Shown one piece after another: positions 7,749-17,135 of a stretch of 64,000 nucleotides of DNA. Source of the DNA: Rhizobium mesosinicum (GTDB taxonomy: Bacteria; Pseudomonadota; Alphaproteobacteria; Rhizobiales; Rhizobiaceae). The number at the start of each line of letters is the position of its first letter. The stretch's first letter is position 1. Where the stretch lies: contig NZ_JAEUAK010000002.1 of NCBI RefSeq assembly GCF_019511345.1, positions 248,001 to 312,000 on the forward strand, written 5' to 3'. The position numbers were made by a program, and so were the translations under genes. The notes beneath the pieces are model-generated. The model ran no database searches and had not been told where the DNA came from. It saw nothing but the letters and a program-made list of their open reading frames with translations.

Positions 7749-8425
7749 GGCTTTACCTGTCATCTTACCGGCTCGGCGCCAGCGCCTTCCGGCTGAGGAA
7801 ACTTCTCAAAGGCGGACGGCGCGCCGCCGTCATCCAGAATGCGTTGGACTTCATTCCGGCCGAAGCGCGCCGCGCCTATGAGGCCAATATCTATGATCCC
7901 AAGGCAGAGCTTGCCGATTGGGGAATAGAGGCGGAAGAGTTGGATCTGCGGGACTATTTCGGGCAACCGCACACGCTGAAGGAGGCACTCGCCAAGATCG
8001 ACCTCGTCTGGGTGGTTGGCGGCAATGCCTTTCTGCTGCGACGGGCCATGCGGCAGAGCGGCTTCGATCGCATCATCGGGGAATTGCTGCGCGAGGATGC
8101 GCTCGTCTATGGCGGCTTCAACGCCGGGGCGGTCGTTGCGGCGCCCTCGCTCCAGGGCATCGATATCATGGATGATCCACGGCAACTCGCATCAGGCTAC
8201 GATGATGTTGTCATCTGGGATGGCCTCAGCCTCGTCGATTTCTCCATCGTTCCGCATTATCGCTCTGACCATAACGAGGCCGAAGCGGCTGAAAGGGCCG
8301 TCAGTTTCCTGGAGAAGTCCGAGGTGCCCTTTCAGCCACTCAGAGACGGCGAAGTCATCATTGTCGAAGCCCGGAATGTGACGCTGCTCCCGGTGCTGCC
8401 GGAAGCGATGCGTCGCTCAGCTTAA
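7745..8425 (+). CDS. peptidase E-like (S51 family) protein with altered nucleophile site
   Basis: A 226-residue protein with the class I amidotransferase-like fold of peptidase S51 (PepE, alpha-aspartyl dipeptidase). VWVVGGNAFLLRRAM (about 88-102) and the nucleophile elbow YGGFNAGAVV (122-131) are recognisable, and an SDHNE segment matches the His-containing region of the family. The elbow normally reads G-x-S-A-G; here Asn126 (AAC) replaces the Ser. AAC differs from AGC by one base, so the enzyme may be inactive, changed in function, or the site a sequencing error. The ATG has AAGGAG eight bases upstream. The gene follows an attenuator-like leader and a short uORF, and its end overlaps the convergent aminotransferase by four bases. 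Confidence 0.8.
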   Translation: MRLYLSSYRLGASAFRLRKLLKGGRRAAVIQNALDFIPAEARRAYEANIYDPKAELADWGIEAEELDLRDYFGQPHTLKEALAKIDLVWVVGGNAFLLRRAMRQSGFDRIIGELLREDALVYGGFNAGAVVAAPSLQGIDIMDDPRQLASGYDDVVIWDGLSLVDFSIVPHYRSDHNEAEAAERAVSFLEKSEVPFQPLRDGEVIIVEARNVTLLPVLPEAMRRSA

Positions 8426-9588
8426 ATCTTGAGGATGTAGTCGCAGAGCCGTTCGGCCGCAACTTCCACCTGCGCCGGATCGCGCAGGAAGCAGGCGCGC
8501 AGAAAAAGCTCGCCTCCGGGTCCGAAGGCCGTGCCAGGGGCAAGGCCGACGCCGGTCTTGTCGACGATGCCGATCGCCGCCTTGCGGCTGTCGGTAACGC
8601 CGTCGATCTTGAGGAATGCATAAAGCGCGCCATCGGGCTTCAGCGTTTCGACGCGATTGGTGGCGATCAGTGCATTGCAGAGGATATCGCGGGAGCGGGT
8701 TGCCTTGTCGATGTTGGACTGCACGAAGGTGTCACCCTCGTTGAGGGCAGCGACTGCGCCCTTCTGCATGAACTGCGCCACGCCCGAGGTGGAATACTGG
8801 ATGAGGTTTTCCAGCACCTGCCCGGTTTCGGGCGGAGCAACAATCCAGCCGACACGCCAGCCGGTCATCGACCAGTTTTTGGAGAAGGAGTTGACGAACA
8901 TCACTTTGTCGCCCGGCTCCATGACGTCGAGGAAGGAGGGCGCGCGGCCGTCGGCGTAGAAATAACGCGCGTAGATCTCGTCCGCCATGATCCAGAGATC
9001 ATGCTTGCGCGCCAGCGCCAGGATATCGGCCAAATCCTTCTTCGTCGCGGTCCAGCCGGTCGGGTTCGACGGCGTGTTGATGAAGAGACCGCGGGTCTTC
9101 GACCTGATAGCCGCTTCGATACGGTTGAGGTCGACAGTCCAGGTACCGCCTTCGAACTGGAGCTCTACGCCAACCGATCGAGCACCTGCGATTTCGAGGG
9201 CTGCGGCAATGTTCGGCCAAGCCGGGGTGAGGTAGACGAACTCGTCACCGGGCGAAGTCAGCGCCTGGACGGCGATCTGGATCGCCTGCATGCCTGAACC
9301 GGTCACATAGAAATGTTCTACCGGAAGGCGGATGCCGAAATGCCTGGCATAATAATCCGACAGCGCCTGACGCAGCTCGGGTATACCGCGCTGCCAGGTG
9401 TAAAAGGTCTCGCCGGCCGCGAGCGCCTGCATGGCGGCCTGATTGATGAAATCGGGAGTGGGAAGATCACCTTCTCCGACCCAGAGGGGCAAAAGGCCTT
9501 CACGGCCACGGGCATAATTGACGACTTCGACGATCCCGCTTTCTGGCGCTGCGATGGCGCGCGGGCTGAGGCTGCTTATGATCGACAT
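8422..9588 (-). CDS. class I/II pyridoxal-phosphate aminotransferase
   Basis: A 388-residue fold-type I aminotransferase. Features include the N-terminal arm, WVGEGDLPTPDFI (about 37-49), the substrate/PLP segment NTPSNPTGW, the aspartate loop MADEIYARYFY, and the PLP lysine in NSFSKNWSMTGWRVGW, followed by an Arg typical for carboxylate binding. The family includes aspartate and aromatic aminotransferases; the exact amino donor cannot be read from the sequence. It acts in the cytoplasm. GGAGAT upstream of the start supports 9588. The convergent end overlap with the peptidase-like gene is four bases. Confidence 0.9.
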   Translation of the reverse strand: MSIISSLSPRAIAAPESGIVEVVNYARGREGLLPLWVGEGDLPTPDFINQAAMQALAAGETFYTWQRGIPELRQALSDYYARHFGIRLPVEHFYVTGSGMQAIQIAVQALTSPGDEFVYLTPAWPNIAAALEIAGARSVGVELQFEGGTWTVDLNRIEAAIRSKTRGLFINTPSNPTGWTATKKDLADILALARKHDLWIMADEIYARYFYADGRAPSFLDVMEPGDKVMFVNSFSKNWSMTGWRVGWIVAPPETGQVLENLIQYSTSGVAQFMQKGAVAALNEGDTFVQSNIDKATRSRDILCNALIATNRVETLKPDGALYAFLKIDGVTDSRKAAIGIVDKTGVGLAPGTAFGPGGELFLRACFLRDPAQVEVAAERLCDYILKI

Positions 9589-9707
9589 GCATATCTCCAG
9601 TTCACGCCTTCATAGCGGATTTGAAGGCGCAAATCCCATGACAATGCGTGATGGCATATCGATTTTCGTGATGATTGAGCCCGGCCGGAGCGGACGGGCT
9701 CGTCTGA

Positions 9708-10145
9708 TCATACGGCCGGGCGCTTGGCGAGAAGATCACGGATCTCAGTCAGCAGCGCGACGTCTGCCGGTGGCGGCGGAACTTCTTCCGGTGCGGTCTT
9801 TTCCTTGCGCTCGACCTGCGCGCGCAGTGTGTTCACACCCTTGACCATCAGGAAAATGATCCAGGCGAGGATCAGGAAATTGATAAGGACCGTGATGAAA
9901 TTGCCGTAGGCGAAAACGGCGCCCTGGGCACGGGCGGCGGCAAGGCTCGTTTCAGTGACCTTGGGAGACAGCGCCAGGAAGTAATTCGAAAAGTCGAAAC
10001 CGCCAAAGATCGCGCCGACGATCGGCATGATGATATCGTCGACCAGCGACTTGACGATGCCGCCGAAGGCGCCGCCGATGATCACACCGACTGCGAGGTC
10101 CATGACATTGCCGCGGGCGATGAAAGCTTTGAACTCGTTGAGCAT
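9708..10145 (-). CDS. mscL: large-conductance mechanosensitive channel MscL
   Basis: A 145-residue inner-membrane channel that opens on membrane tension to release solutes during hypo-osmotic shock. The ATG at 10145 is chosen because AAGGGGAG precedes it and family members begin MLNEFKxF. TM1 ([19 protein letters not shown]) carries the conserved Gly-rich pore-lining helix. TM2 ([19 protein letters not shown]) follows a periplasmic loop. The C-terminal helix ([14 protein letters not shown]) after a Pro-rich linker is also typical. The linker is Pro/Glu-rich (EEVPPPPAD). The gene is monocistronic and divergent from the hybrid kinase. Confidence 0.96.
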   Translation of the reverse strand: MLNEFKAFIARGNVMDLAVGVIIGGAFGGIVKSLVDDIIMPIVGAIFGGFDFSNYFLALSPKVTETSLAAARAQGAVFAYGNFITVLINFLILAWIIFLMVKGVNTLRAQVERKEKTAPEEVPPPPADVALLTEIRDLLAKRPAV

Positions 10146-10364
10146 CCAATCTGTCTCCCCTTGATGCATTTTCAAAGACATGCCGTTGTTTTCATTAGCT
10201 ACACCTTCATCTCAATTAATCAATCGGCAATTGGAAATATTCGAACACTGTCCCCTTCGGCGTAGAACTTAAGACGAAGACCGCGGGAATTTTCAAACTT
10301 GCTGAATTGCCCTAATCTCGAACTGTTCCGGGAGGACGGCGGATTGTTCGCCGACGGAGGGTCG

Positions 10365-13300
10365 ATGCTTCCAGGCTGGATCATATTTGCGTTTGCCTTG
10401 GGTTATCTTCTGCTGCTTTTCGCAGTAGCAAGCTATGGCGACCGCCGGAGCCGGAAATTCGGCGTGCCGGAAGGCGGCCGGCCTGTGGTCTACGCGCTCA
10501 GCCTGGCGATCTATTGTACGTCCTGGACCTATTTCGGCGGCGTCGGCCTTGCGGCCCATAATGGGCTGGAGTTTGCCGGCATCTATATCGGACCGATCCT
10601 CGTCTTCACACTCGGCATGCCGCTCTTGAAACGAATCATCGAACTTGCCAAGGCCGAGAAACTGACATCGGTCGCCGATTTCGTCGCCGCGCGCTACGGC
10701 AAGAATTCCACTGTTGCGACCATCGTGGCGCTGATCTGCCTCATCGGCACCATTCCCTATATCGCGCTGCAGCTGAAATCGATTTCAGCGACCGTCACGG
10801 CGATGGTCAATCCCTCGGACTATGGCATCGGCAGCGGCAACCTCTACTTCCTCGATCTGCCGCTGATCGTCACGCTGGTGCTTGCCTGCTTTGCCATCAT
10901 GTTCGGCACCCGCCATACCGACGCGACGGAGCATCAGGACGGGCTCATCCTCGCGGTCTCGATGGAATCGATGGTGAAGCTCGTTGCCTTCCTGACGGCA
11001 GGCGTCTGCGTCATCTGGTTCCTGTTCGACGGGCCAAGCGATCTCTGGCATAGGGGCTCGGAGAACGCCCTGGTCACCGCCGCACTCGACTATCAGACAC
11101 CGCTCAGCCGATGGATCACGCTGACGTTGCTTTCGGCCTTCGCGATCATCATGCTGCCGCGCCAATTCCATGTCACCGTCGTCGAAAACCGCACGGCAAA
11201 GCAGCTTCGGCTCGCGGGCATTCTCTTCCCGCTCTATCTGATCGCCATCAATCTCTTCGTGCTGCCGGTCGCGATCGGCGGGCTGCTTATCTTCGGCGGC
11301 AACGGCAATGCCGATCTTTATGTCCTTACCCTGCCACTTGCAGGGCAAATGCCGGTTGTCTCGCTGATCACTTTCGTCGGCGGCTTTTCGGCGGCGACCG
11401 CCATGGTGATCGTCGATTCCGTGGCGCTTTCCATTATGGTGTCGAACGACATCGTCATGCCGTTCTTCCTGCGCCGGAAGCTCGCGGGCCTTGCGAGCCA
11501 GCGCGACGACTTCGCCAAGAGCCTGCTCAATATCCGCCGCAGCGCCATCTTCGCCGTGCTGCTGCTTGGTTATGCCTATTATCGCTCGACGGACAGCACG
11601 ACAGGCCTCGCCTCGATCGGCCTGCTCTCGTTTGCCGCCATCGCGCAGATCGCTCCCGCCCTCTTCGGCGGTATGATCTGGCGGAGGGCAAATGCGCGGG
11701 GCGCCATCCTCGGCCTCGCGTCCGGCGTCATCATCTGGGTTTACCTGCTGTTCCTGCCCTCGCTCGGCGGGCCGGATTATTCCTATGTGGCAAGCAATTT
11801 CCTCGGCTTCATCTTTCCCGGCACAACGCTTTTCGCGGGGCCGGATGCCGATCCTCTCGTCAACGCGACGGCAATGAGCCTGCTCGTCAATACAGCCGCC
11901 TTCATCGTCGGATCGCTGACGCGCAACGCCAAGCCGCTGGAACGCATCCAGGCCGGCATCTTCGTGAAACGGCATTCGCGCTCGCAATTTGCCACGCGCG
12001 GCTGGAAGACACGCATCAGTGTCGGCGATCTCAAGACGGCGATTGCGCGCTATCTCGGCGAGGAGCGCATGCAGCGCTCGCTTGCAACCTATGAGCAGAC
12101 CTCCGGGCGCAAGCTGGAAGACGACCAGCCGGCCGACATGGCCCTCATTCATTTCACCGAGCAGCTTCTCGGCAGCGCCATCGGCTCCTCCTCGGCGCGG
12201 CTCGTGCTCTCTCTGATCCTGCAGAAAATCGAAGATGCTTCCTCTGACACGGCCTGGCTGCTCGATCAGGCAAGCGAAGCACTACAATATAATCAGGACA
12301 TGCTGCAGACGGCACTCTCGCAGATGGATCAGGGCATCGCCGTTTTCGACAGTTCCAATCGGCTGACGATCTGGAACCGCCGCTTCCGGCAATTGCTGGA
12401 CCTGCCGGAAAACGCTGGCCAGGTCGGTTTTCCGCTATCGGAAATCGTCAGTATCCTCAGCCAGCGCGGCGATATCGCGCCGGGCGACCAAGGCCAAGCG
12501 GTGCGGCATTTCCTGACGCTGGACAAGCCCTTCCCGCTGGTGCTAGGCGGCGGCGAGCGCATCATCGAAGTCCGTTCCAACGCGATGCCGGACAAGGGCA
12601 TCGTCGCGACCTTCACCGACATCACCCAGCGTGTGGCCGCCGACCAGGCTCTTAAACAGGCAAACGAGACACTGGAACAGCGTGTCGTCGAGCGCACGGC
12701 GGAACTGACCCGCGTCAACAAGGAACTCGCCGAGGCGCGGGCCGCGGCAGACGAGGCCAATATCGGCAAGACCCGCTTCTTTGCCGCCGCGGGCCACGAC
12801 ATTCTGCAGCCGCTCAATGCTGCCCGGCTCTATTCTTCGGCGCTCGTCGAGCGCATGGCGCAATCGGAAAACAGCCCGATCGTGCGCAATATCGATTCCG
12901 CGCTGGAATCGGTCGAATCCATTCTCGGCGCCGTGCTCGACATTTCCCGGCTCGATACCGGCGCCATGCGCCCGCGGCTGGCATCCGTGCCGTTGTCCGA
13001 CCTGCTGGAGCGCATCGAGACCGATTTTGCGCCGATCGCCCGCGAGAAGAAGCTGAAGTTCAAAGTGATGCCGACATCGCTGCGGGTGCGCTCCGATCCG
13101 AACCTGCTGCGCCGTCTGGTGCAGAACCTCGTTTCCAACGCCATCAAATATACCGTCAGCGGCACGGTGCTGGTCGGAGCGAGGCGACGTGGCAATCAGG
13201 TGATGATCCAGGTGATGGATTCGGGCATCGGCATTCCGCCTTCGAAATTCCGGACAGTGTTCAAGGAATTCGCGCGGCTGGATGAAGGTGCCAAGACTGC

Positions 13301-13865
13301 CTCAGGCCTCGGCCTCGGGCTGTCCATCGTCGACCGCATCGCCCGCGTGCTGAGCCACAAGGTCGAACTTCATTCAACGCATGGCAAGGGCACGGAATTC
13401 CGCATCCTCATGCCGCTCGATATTTCGAAGAACGTGGAAGCCGCGGCAGCCGTCGTTCCCGTCGACCGCACGGCCCAGCCGCTGAAGGGGTTGCGCATCC
13501 TGTGCATCGACAACGAACCGAAGATTCTCGAAGGCATGCGGCTCCTTATCGACGGATGGGGCTGCGACACGCAGGCGGCGGATTCGCTCTCTGCCGTCCA
13601 GGCGCTTTCGATGCGTCAGCCGCCGGATCTTATCATCGCCGACTATCATCTTGCCGATGGAACCGGCGTCGAAGCAATCCTGCATCTCAGGCAGCATTTC
13701 GGCATCGAGATTCCGGCGCTGCTCATCACAGCCGACAGGACGCCGGAAGTGCGGGCGGCGGCAGAAAGGAACGTCATCGCCGTGCAGCATAAGCCGGTGC
13801 GACCGGCAGCACTGCGCGCCTACATCACTCAGATTTCCAGCCTGAAGCGGGCTGCCGCCGAGTGA
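10365..13865 (+). CDS. hybrid histidine kinase with N-terminal sodium:solute symporter domain
   Basis: The ATG at 10365 follows GGAGGG; the longer frame to 10299 adds residues without hydrophobic character. The product is about 1166 residues. Residues 1 to about 480 form a sodium:solute symporter (SSF) domain with 12-13 membrane helices. A linker and PAS domain (about 635-740) follow, then a coiled coil (LEQRVVERTAELTRVNKELA). The phosphoacceptor domain has the H-box FFAAAGHDILQPLN (His near 811). The ATPase domain has SNAIKY, DSGIGI and GLGLGLSIV. The C-terminal receiver has a phospho-Asp near 1092 in IIADYHLADG. This architecture is that of CbrA/NahK-like kinases that link nutrient sensing to phosphorelay. 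No cognate regulator is adjacent. Confidence 0.92.
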   Translation: MLPGWIIFAFALGYLLLLFAVASYGDRRSRKFGVPEGGRPVVYALSLAIYCTSWTYFGGVGLAAHNGLEFAGIYIGPILVFTLGMPLLKRIIELAKAEKLTSVADFVAARYGKNSTVATIVALICLIGTIPYIALQLKSISATVTAMVNPSDYGIGSGNLYFLDLPLIVTLVLACFAIMFGTRHTDATEHQDGLILAVSMESMVKLVAFLTAGVCVIWFLFDGPSDLWHRGSENALVTAALDYQTPLSRWITLTLLSAFAIIMLPRQFHVTVVENRTAKQLRLAGILFPLYLIAINLFVLPVAIGGLLIFGGNGNADLYVLTLPLAGQMPVVSLITFVGGFSAATAMVIVDSVALSIMVSNDIVMPFFLRRKLAGLASQRDDFAKSLLNIRRSAIFAVLLLGYAYYRSTDSTTGLASIGLLSFAAIAQIAPALFGGMIWRRANARGAILGLASGVIIWVYLLFLPSLGGPDYSYVASNFLGFIFPGTTLFAGPDADPLVNATAMSLLVNTAAFIVGSLTRNAKPLERIQAGIFVKRHSRSQFATRGWKTRISVGDLKTAIARYLGEERMQRSLATYEQTSGRKLEDDQPADMALIHFTEQLLGSAIGSSSARLVLSLILQKIEDASSDTAWLLDQASEALQYNQDMLQTALSQMDQGIAVFDSSNRLTIWNRRFRQLLDLPENAGQVGFPLSEIVSILSQRGDIAPGDQGQAVRHFLTLDKPFPLVLGGGERIIEVRSNAMPDKGIVATFTDITQRVAADQALKQANETLEQRVVERTAELTRVNKELAEARAAADEANIGKTRFFAAAGHDILQPLNAARLYSSALVERMAQSENSPIVRNIDSALESVESILGAVLDISRLDTGAMRPRLASVPLSDLLERIETDFAPIAREKKLKFKVMPTSLRVRSDPNLLRRLVQNLVSNAIKYTVSGTVLVGARRRGNQVMIQVMDSGIGIPPSKFRTVFKEFARLDEGAKTASGLGLGLSIVDRIARVLSHKVELHSTHGKGTEFRILMPLDISKNVEAAAAVVPVDRTAQPLKGLRILCIDNEPKILEGMRLLIDGWGCDTQAADSLSAVQALSMRQPPDLIIADYHLADGTGVEAILHLRQHFGIEIPALLITADRTPEVRAAAERNVIAVQHKPVRPAALRAYITQISSLKRAAAE

Positions 13866-13868
13866 AGA

Positions 13869-14432
13869 TCATGGGGCTTTGCGCTGCCCGAAAACGTGTC
13901 CGACAAGCTCCCGCACGCGGGCAGATGTCGGAACATCGCCGAAGAGAATGCGGTACATAATGGGTGCCACGACGCTGTCCATGACCGCGTCGATATCGGG
14001 GAAAAACTCGCCCCTCTCCTTCGCCCGGACAGCAATCGCCTCGATCTGCTGCCGGGTGAAATTACAGCATTTGGTGGCGTTGTCGCCGGTCTGGGCTGCG
14101 AGCACATCCCGGACATATTCACGACCGGGGCCTGAAGACATTTCCTCAGCATATTGCTCGGCCCACACTTCCAGATCACCGGCGCCGCTGCCGGTATCGA
14201 TCGGCTCCATATCGGGACGCAGGCGTTCGACAGCGACATCGGCCAGCAATTGCTGCAGGTCACCCCAGCGGCGGTAAATGGTAGACGGGGTCACACCTGC
14301 ACGCATCGCGATCAGCGGAACGGTGATCTCTGCACGGCTCATCTCTGCCAGGAGTTCGCGAACTGCGGCATGCACCGAAGCCTGGACACGCGCACTTCTC
14401 CCGCCCGGACGGATATTCTCTTTCACTGCCAT
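13869..14432 (-). CDS. TetR family transcriptional regulator
   Basis: A 187-residue repressor-type protein. The N-terminal helix-turn-helix is recognisable in VPLIAMRAGVTPSTIYRRWG (about 38-57), with the TxxTIYRxW pattern of TetR proteins, and the C-terminal half is an alpha-helical ligand/dimer domain. It lies divergent from the MFS transporter at 14731, across a 298-base intergenic region. The usual arrangement would be repression of that transporter and of itself. I do not see an unambiguous operator. The ligand is unknown. Confidence 0.88.
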   Translation of the reverse strand: MAVKENIRPGGRSARVQASVHAAVRELLAEMSRAEITVPLIAMRAGVTPSTIYRRWGDLQQLLADVAVERLRPDMEPIDTGSGAGDLEVWAEQYAEEMSSGPGREYVRDVLAAQTGDNATKCCNFTRQQIEAIAVRAKERGEFFPDIDAVMDSVVAPIMYRILFGDVPTSARVRELVGHVFGQRKAP

Positions 14433-14494
14433 TTCGAACCCAATTTTCTCCGCCTCCGAAGCGCAGAGCGATCTTTAGAATTCGCCTACAGCAC

Positions 14495-14565
14495 CGGCCC
14501 GAAAATCGGAATCGATTTTCGGAAAGCCTGATGCGTAGATTCAAAAGGGCTTGAGCCCTTCAAGT
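14495..14565. repeat. rhizobial palindromic intergenic repeat, copy A
   Basis: The core has perfect 10-base arms, CCGAAAATCG (14499-14508) and CGATTTTCGG (14513-14522), separated by GAAT. A related copy is at 54811-54842 with the same CGGCYC lead and a GGAT spacer. After the core, both copies have a GATGC motif and a TTCAA. Here this is followed by a second hairpin, AAGGGCT-TG-AGCCCTT, at 14547-14562. It lies in the TetR/MFS intergenic region. Such elements are dispersed in Rhizobium intergenic DNA; no function is established from the sequence. Confidence 0.65.
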
Positions 14566-14730
14566 CCTTTTAGCATATCGTGGTCGCAAAGCCGGCTGCA
14601 CGGTTTGCGCGACATGCGCCTCCAACAGTTCAGAAACTTTCATCAACCTATTAACGCAAATTATTTGCCTTTAGCGGTCACCTTGCCCTAGATAGAGCTA
14701 ACGCAACGATTTAGCCTTAAGGGACTATAG

Positions 14731-15918
14731 ATGGTCGCCGCTCCTGAATCCATCAAGAATTCGTCACCCATGGGCTTTCATGCTCTGACGCTCGCTATCC
14801 TCTTTGGCGCATCGGCTGCGCCAACGCCGCTCTATCGTATCTATCAGGAAGCCTTTGCCGTTTCTCCGATCCTCATCACCATCATCTTCGCTGTCTATGC
14901 CTTCGCGCTGCTTGCAGCCCTGTTGATTGCAGGGTCCATCTCCGATCATCTCGGACGGCGGCCTGTCATTTTCGGCGCATTGCTGCTCGAAATCATCGCT
15001 ATGGCGCTATTTTCGATCGCCAGCGGGCCGGAATGGCTGATCGCAGCGCGCATCGTGCAGGGGATCGCCACCGGTATCGCCGGCGCCTCCCTCGGTGCGG
15101 CACTTATCGACGTCGATCGGGTCAAAGGGCAGATCGTCAATTCCATTGCGCCGTTCTCCGGCATGGCGATCGGCGCCATCAGCACCAGCGCGCTCGTCCA
15201 GTACGGACCGGAACCGCTGCACCTCGTCTACGCCCTGCTGCTTGCAGCCTTTGCGGTACAGGCCGTTGCGCTGTGGCTGACGCGGGAGACAGGCGGCAAG
15301 CGACCCGGCGTCTTCGGATCGCTGAAGCCGACGATTTTCATTCCGCAGCAAGTAAAGAAGCCGCTGTCGCTGGTGACGCCAATCAATATCGCCAACTGGA
15401 CGCTCGGCGGCTTCTACCTGTCGCTCGTGCCTTCGTTGGTCGCCTCTATCACCGGAAGCCGCGCGCCGCTCACGGGTGGCGCGGTCGTAGCGGTGCTGAT
15501 GCTGTCGGGGGCAATCGCCGTTTTCCTGCGCCAGAGCCGCAGCCCGAGGGGCAACCTCGTCTTCGGCGTTGCCTCGCAGACGCTTGGCATCGCCACGGTC
15601 GTTACCGGCGTACATCTTGCCAATGTGCCGCTGTTGCTCGTCGGCACGCTTTTCACCGGCGCCGGTTTCGGCACCAATTTCCTCGGCTCGATCGGCACGA
15701 TCATGCCGCTCGCCAAGCCGGAAGAGCGGGCCGGCCTGCTTTCGGCCTTCTACATCCAGAGCTATCTCGCCTTCAGCCTACCTGCGATCCTTGCCGGTTT
15801 CCTCGTCAAATCGATCGGTTACGGCGCGACGACGGATATCTACGCAACTGCCATCGTGCTTGTCAGCCTTGCGGGGTTGACAGTGCTTCGCATGACAAGA
15901 GAAACGGCGACGGCATGA
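14731..15918 (+). CDS. MFS transporter
   Basis: A 395-residue major facilitator with about 12 membrane helices. The motif A loop between helices 2 and 3 is present (AGSISDHLGRRPVI, about 72-85). Helix 1 starts at LTLAILFGASAAPTPLYRIYQ, a pattern common in drug-resistance MFS proteins of this clade. It is divergent from a TetR gene, which fits a repressor-controlled efflux pump in the inner membrane. AAGGG lies before the ATG. The substrate cannot be inferred. Confidence 0.9.
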   Translation: MVAAPESIKNSSPMGFHALTLAILFGASAAPTPLYRIYQEAFAVSPILITIIFAVYAFALLAALLIAGSISDHLGRRPVIFGALLLEIIAMALFSIASGPEWLIAARIVQGIATGIAGASLGAALIDVDRVKGQIVNSIAPFSGMAIGAISTSALVQYGPEPLHLVYALLLAAFAVQAVALWLTRETGGKRPGVFGSLKPTIFIPQQVKKPLSLVTPINIANWTLGGFYLSLVPSLVASITGSRAPLTGGAVVAVLMLSGAIAVFLRQSRSPRGNLVFGVASQTLGIATVVTGVHLANVPLLLVGTLFTGAGFGTNFLGSIGTIMPLAKPEERAGLLSAFYIQSYLAFSLPAILAGFLVKSIGYGATTDIYATAIVLVSLAGLTVLRMTRETATA

Positions 15919-15936
15919 CGCCGCCGCCCGATGTAA

Positions 15937-16959
15937 TCACCGCCAGCCAAGTGCCGGAGCGACATATTTGAGGATCGATTCGATGACGTGGGCATTGTAT
16001 TCCACGCCAAGCTGGTTGGGGACGGTGAGCAGCAGCGTATCGGCCTCTGCGATCGCCTCATCCTTCTTCAACTCTTCGATGAGCGCATCAGGCTCGGCAG
16101 CATAGGAGCGGCCGAAGATCGCCTTGGTGTTCTCGTCGATGAAACCGATCTTGTCCTGCCCTTCATTGCCATAGCCGAAATAGGACCGGTCGCGATCGTT
16201 GACCAGCGCAAAGATGCTGCGGCTCACGGAAACGCGCGGCTCGCGCTGATGGCCGGCTTCTTTCCAGGCCTCTCGGTAGGCTCGAATCTGTTTGGCCTGC
16301 TGGATATGGAAGGCTTCGCCCGTCTCGTCATCCTTCAGCGTCGAGCTCTGCAGGTTCATGCCGAGCTTGGCGGCCCAGACGGCCGTGGCGTTGGAGCCTG
16401 CGCCCCACCAGATGCGCTCGCGCAGGCCTTCGGAATGCGGCTCAAGACGCAAAAGGCCGGGCGGATTGGGAAACATCGGCCGCGGATTGGGCTCGGCAAA
16501 ACCTTCGCCCTTGAGCACTTCGAGGAAGACCTCCGCGTGGCGGCGGCCCATATCGGCATCGCTCTGTCCATCAGGCGGATTATAGCCGAAATAGCGCCAG
16601 CCATCGACGACCTGCTCCGGCGAGCCGCGGCTTATGCCGAGCTGCAGGCGCCCCTGGGAGATCAGATCGGCCGAGCCGGCATCTTCCGCCATGTAGAGCG
16701 GGTTCTCATAACGCATGTCGATAACTGCCGTGCCGATCTCGATGCGGCTGGTCCTCGCTCCGACTGCGGCAAGCAGCGGGAAAGGCGAGGCAAGCTGGCG
16801 GGCGAAGTGATGGACGCGGAAATAGGCGCCATCCGCGCCGAGCTCCTCGGCGGCGACCGCGAGGTCGATCGACTGCAACAGCGTATCGCCGGCGGAGCGC
16901 GTCTGAGATTGCGGCGAGGGCGTCCAGTGCCCGAACGAGAGAAAGCCGATCTTCTTCAT
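15937..16959 (-). CDS. LLM-class (luciferase-like) flavin-dependent oxidoreductase
   Basis: A 340-residue TIM-barrel protein of the bacterial luciferase-like monooxygenase superfamily, using reduced FMN or F420-like flavin. The start at MKKIGFLSFGHW is preferred because the protein family begins at this beta strand; 20 extra residues upstream look unrelated. Markers are AEELGADGAYFRVHHFA (about 36-52) and SRIEIGTAVIDMRYENPLYMAEDAG, SQGRLQLGISRGSPEQ and the C-terminal LLLTVPNQLG. The substrate is unknown. It converges with the MFS gene, 18 bases apart. Confidence 0.9.
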   Translation of the reverse strand: MKKIGFLSFGHWTPSPQSQTRSAGDTLLQSIDLAVAAEELGADGAYFRVHHFARQLASPFPLLAAVGARTSRIEIGTAVIDMRYENPLYMAEDAGSADLISQGRLQLGISRGSPEQVVDGWRYFGYNPPDGQSDADMGRRHAEVFLEVLKGEGFAEPNPRPMFPNPPGLLRLEPHSEGLRERIWWGAGSNATAVWAAKLGMNLQSSTLKDDETGEAFHIQQAKQIRAYREAWKEAGHQREPRVSVSRSIFALVNDRDRSYFGYGNEGQDKIGFIDENTKAIFGRSYAAEPDALIEELKKDEAIAEADTLLLTVPNQLGVEYNAHVIESILKYVAPALGWR

Positions 16960-17135
16960 AATCCATCGCTTGAACTGAGATATACCTTCATGCTTCTTGG
17001 CATGATTCCGGATAGGCATATAGGCGCTGCGCGAGAGATTTGTGAGCCCCGTTCAGCTGGATCGCATAAAGATGCTGAGCGAGATGTTTGACAAGATCGA
17101 CGAAGAAACTTGCACCGGACCTTCAAAGGAACCGA

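Noticed and set aside
10785..12152. 455-residue minus-strand frame with many charged residues
   Set aside because: Antisense to the symporter domain of the hybrid kinase.
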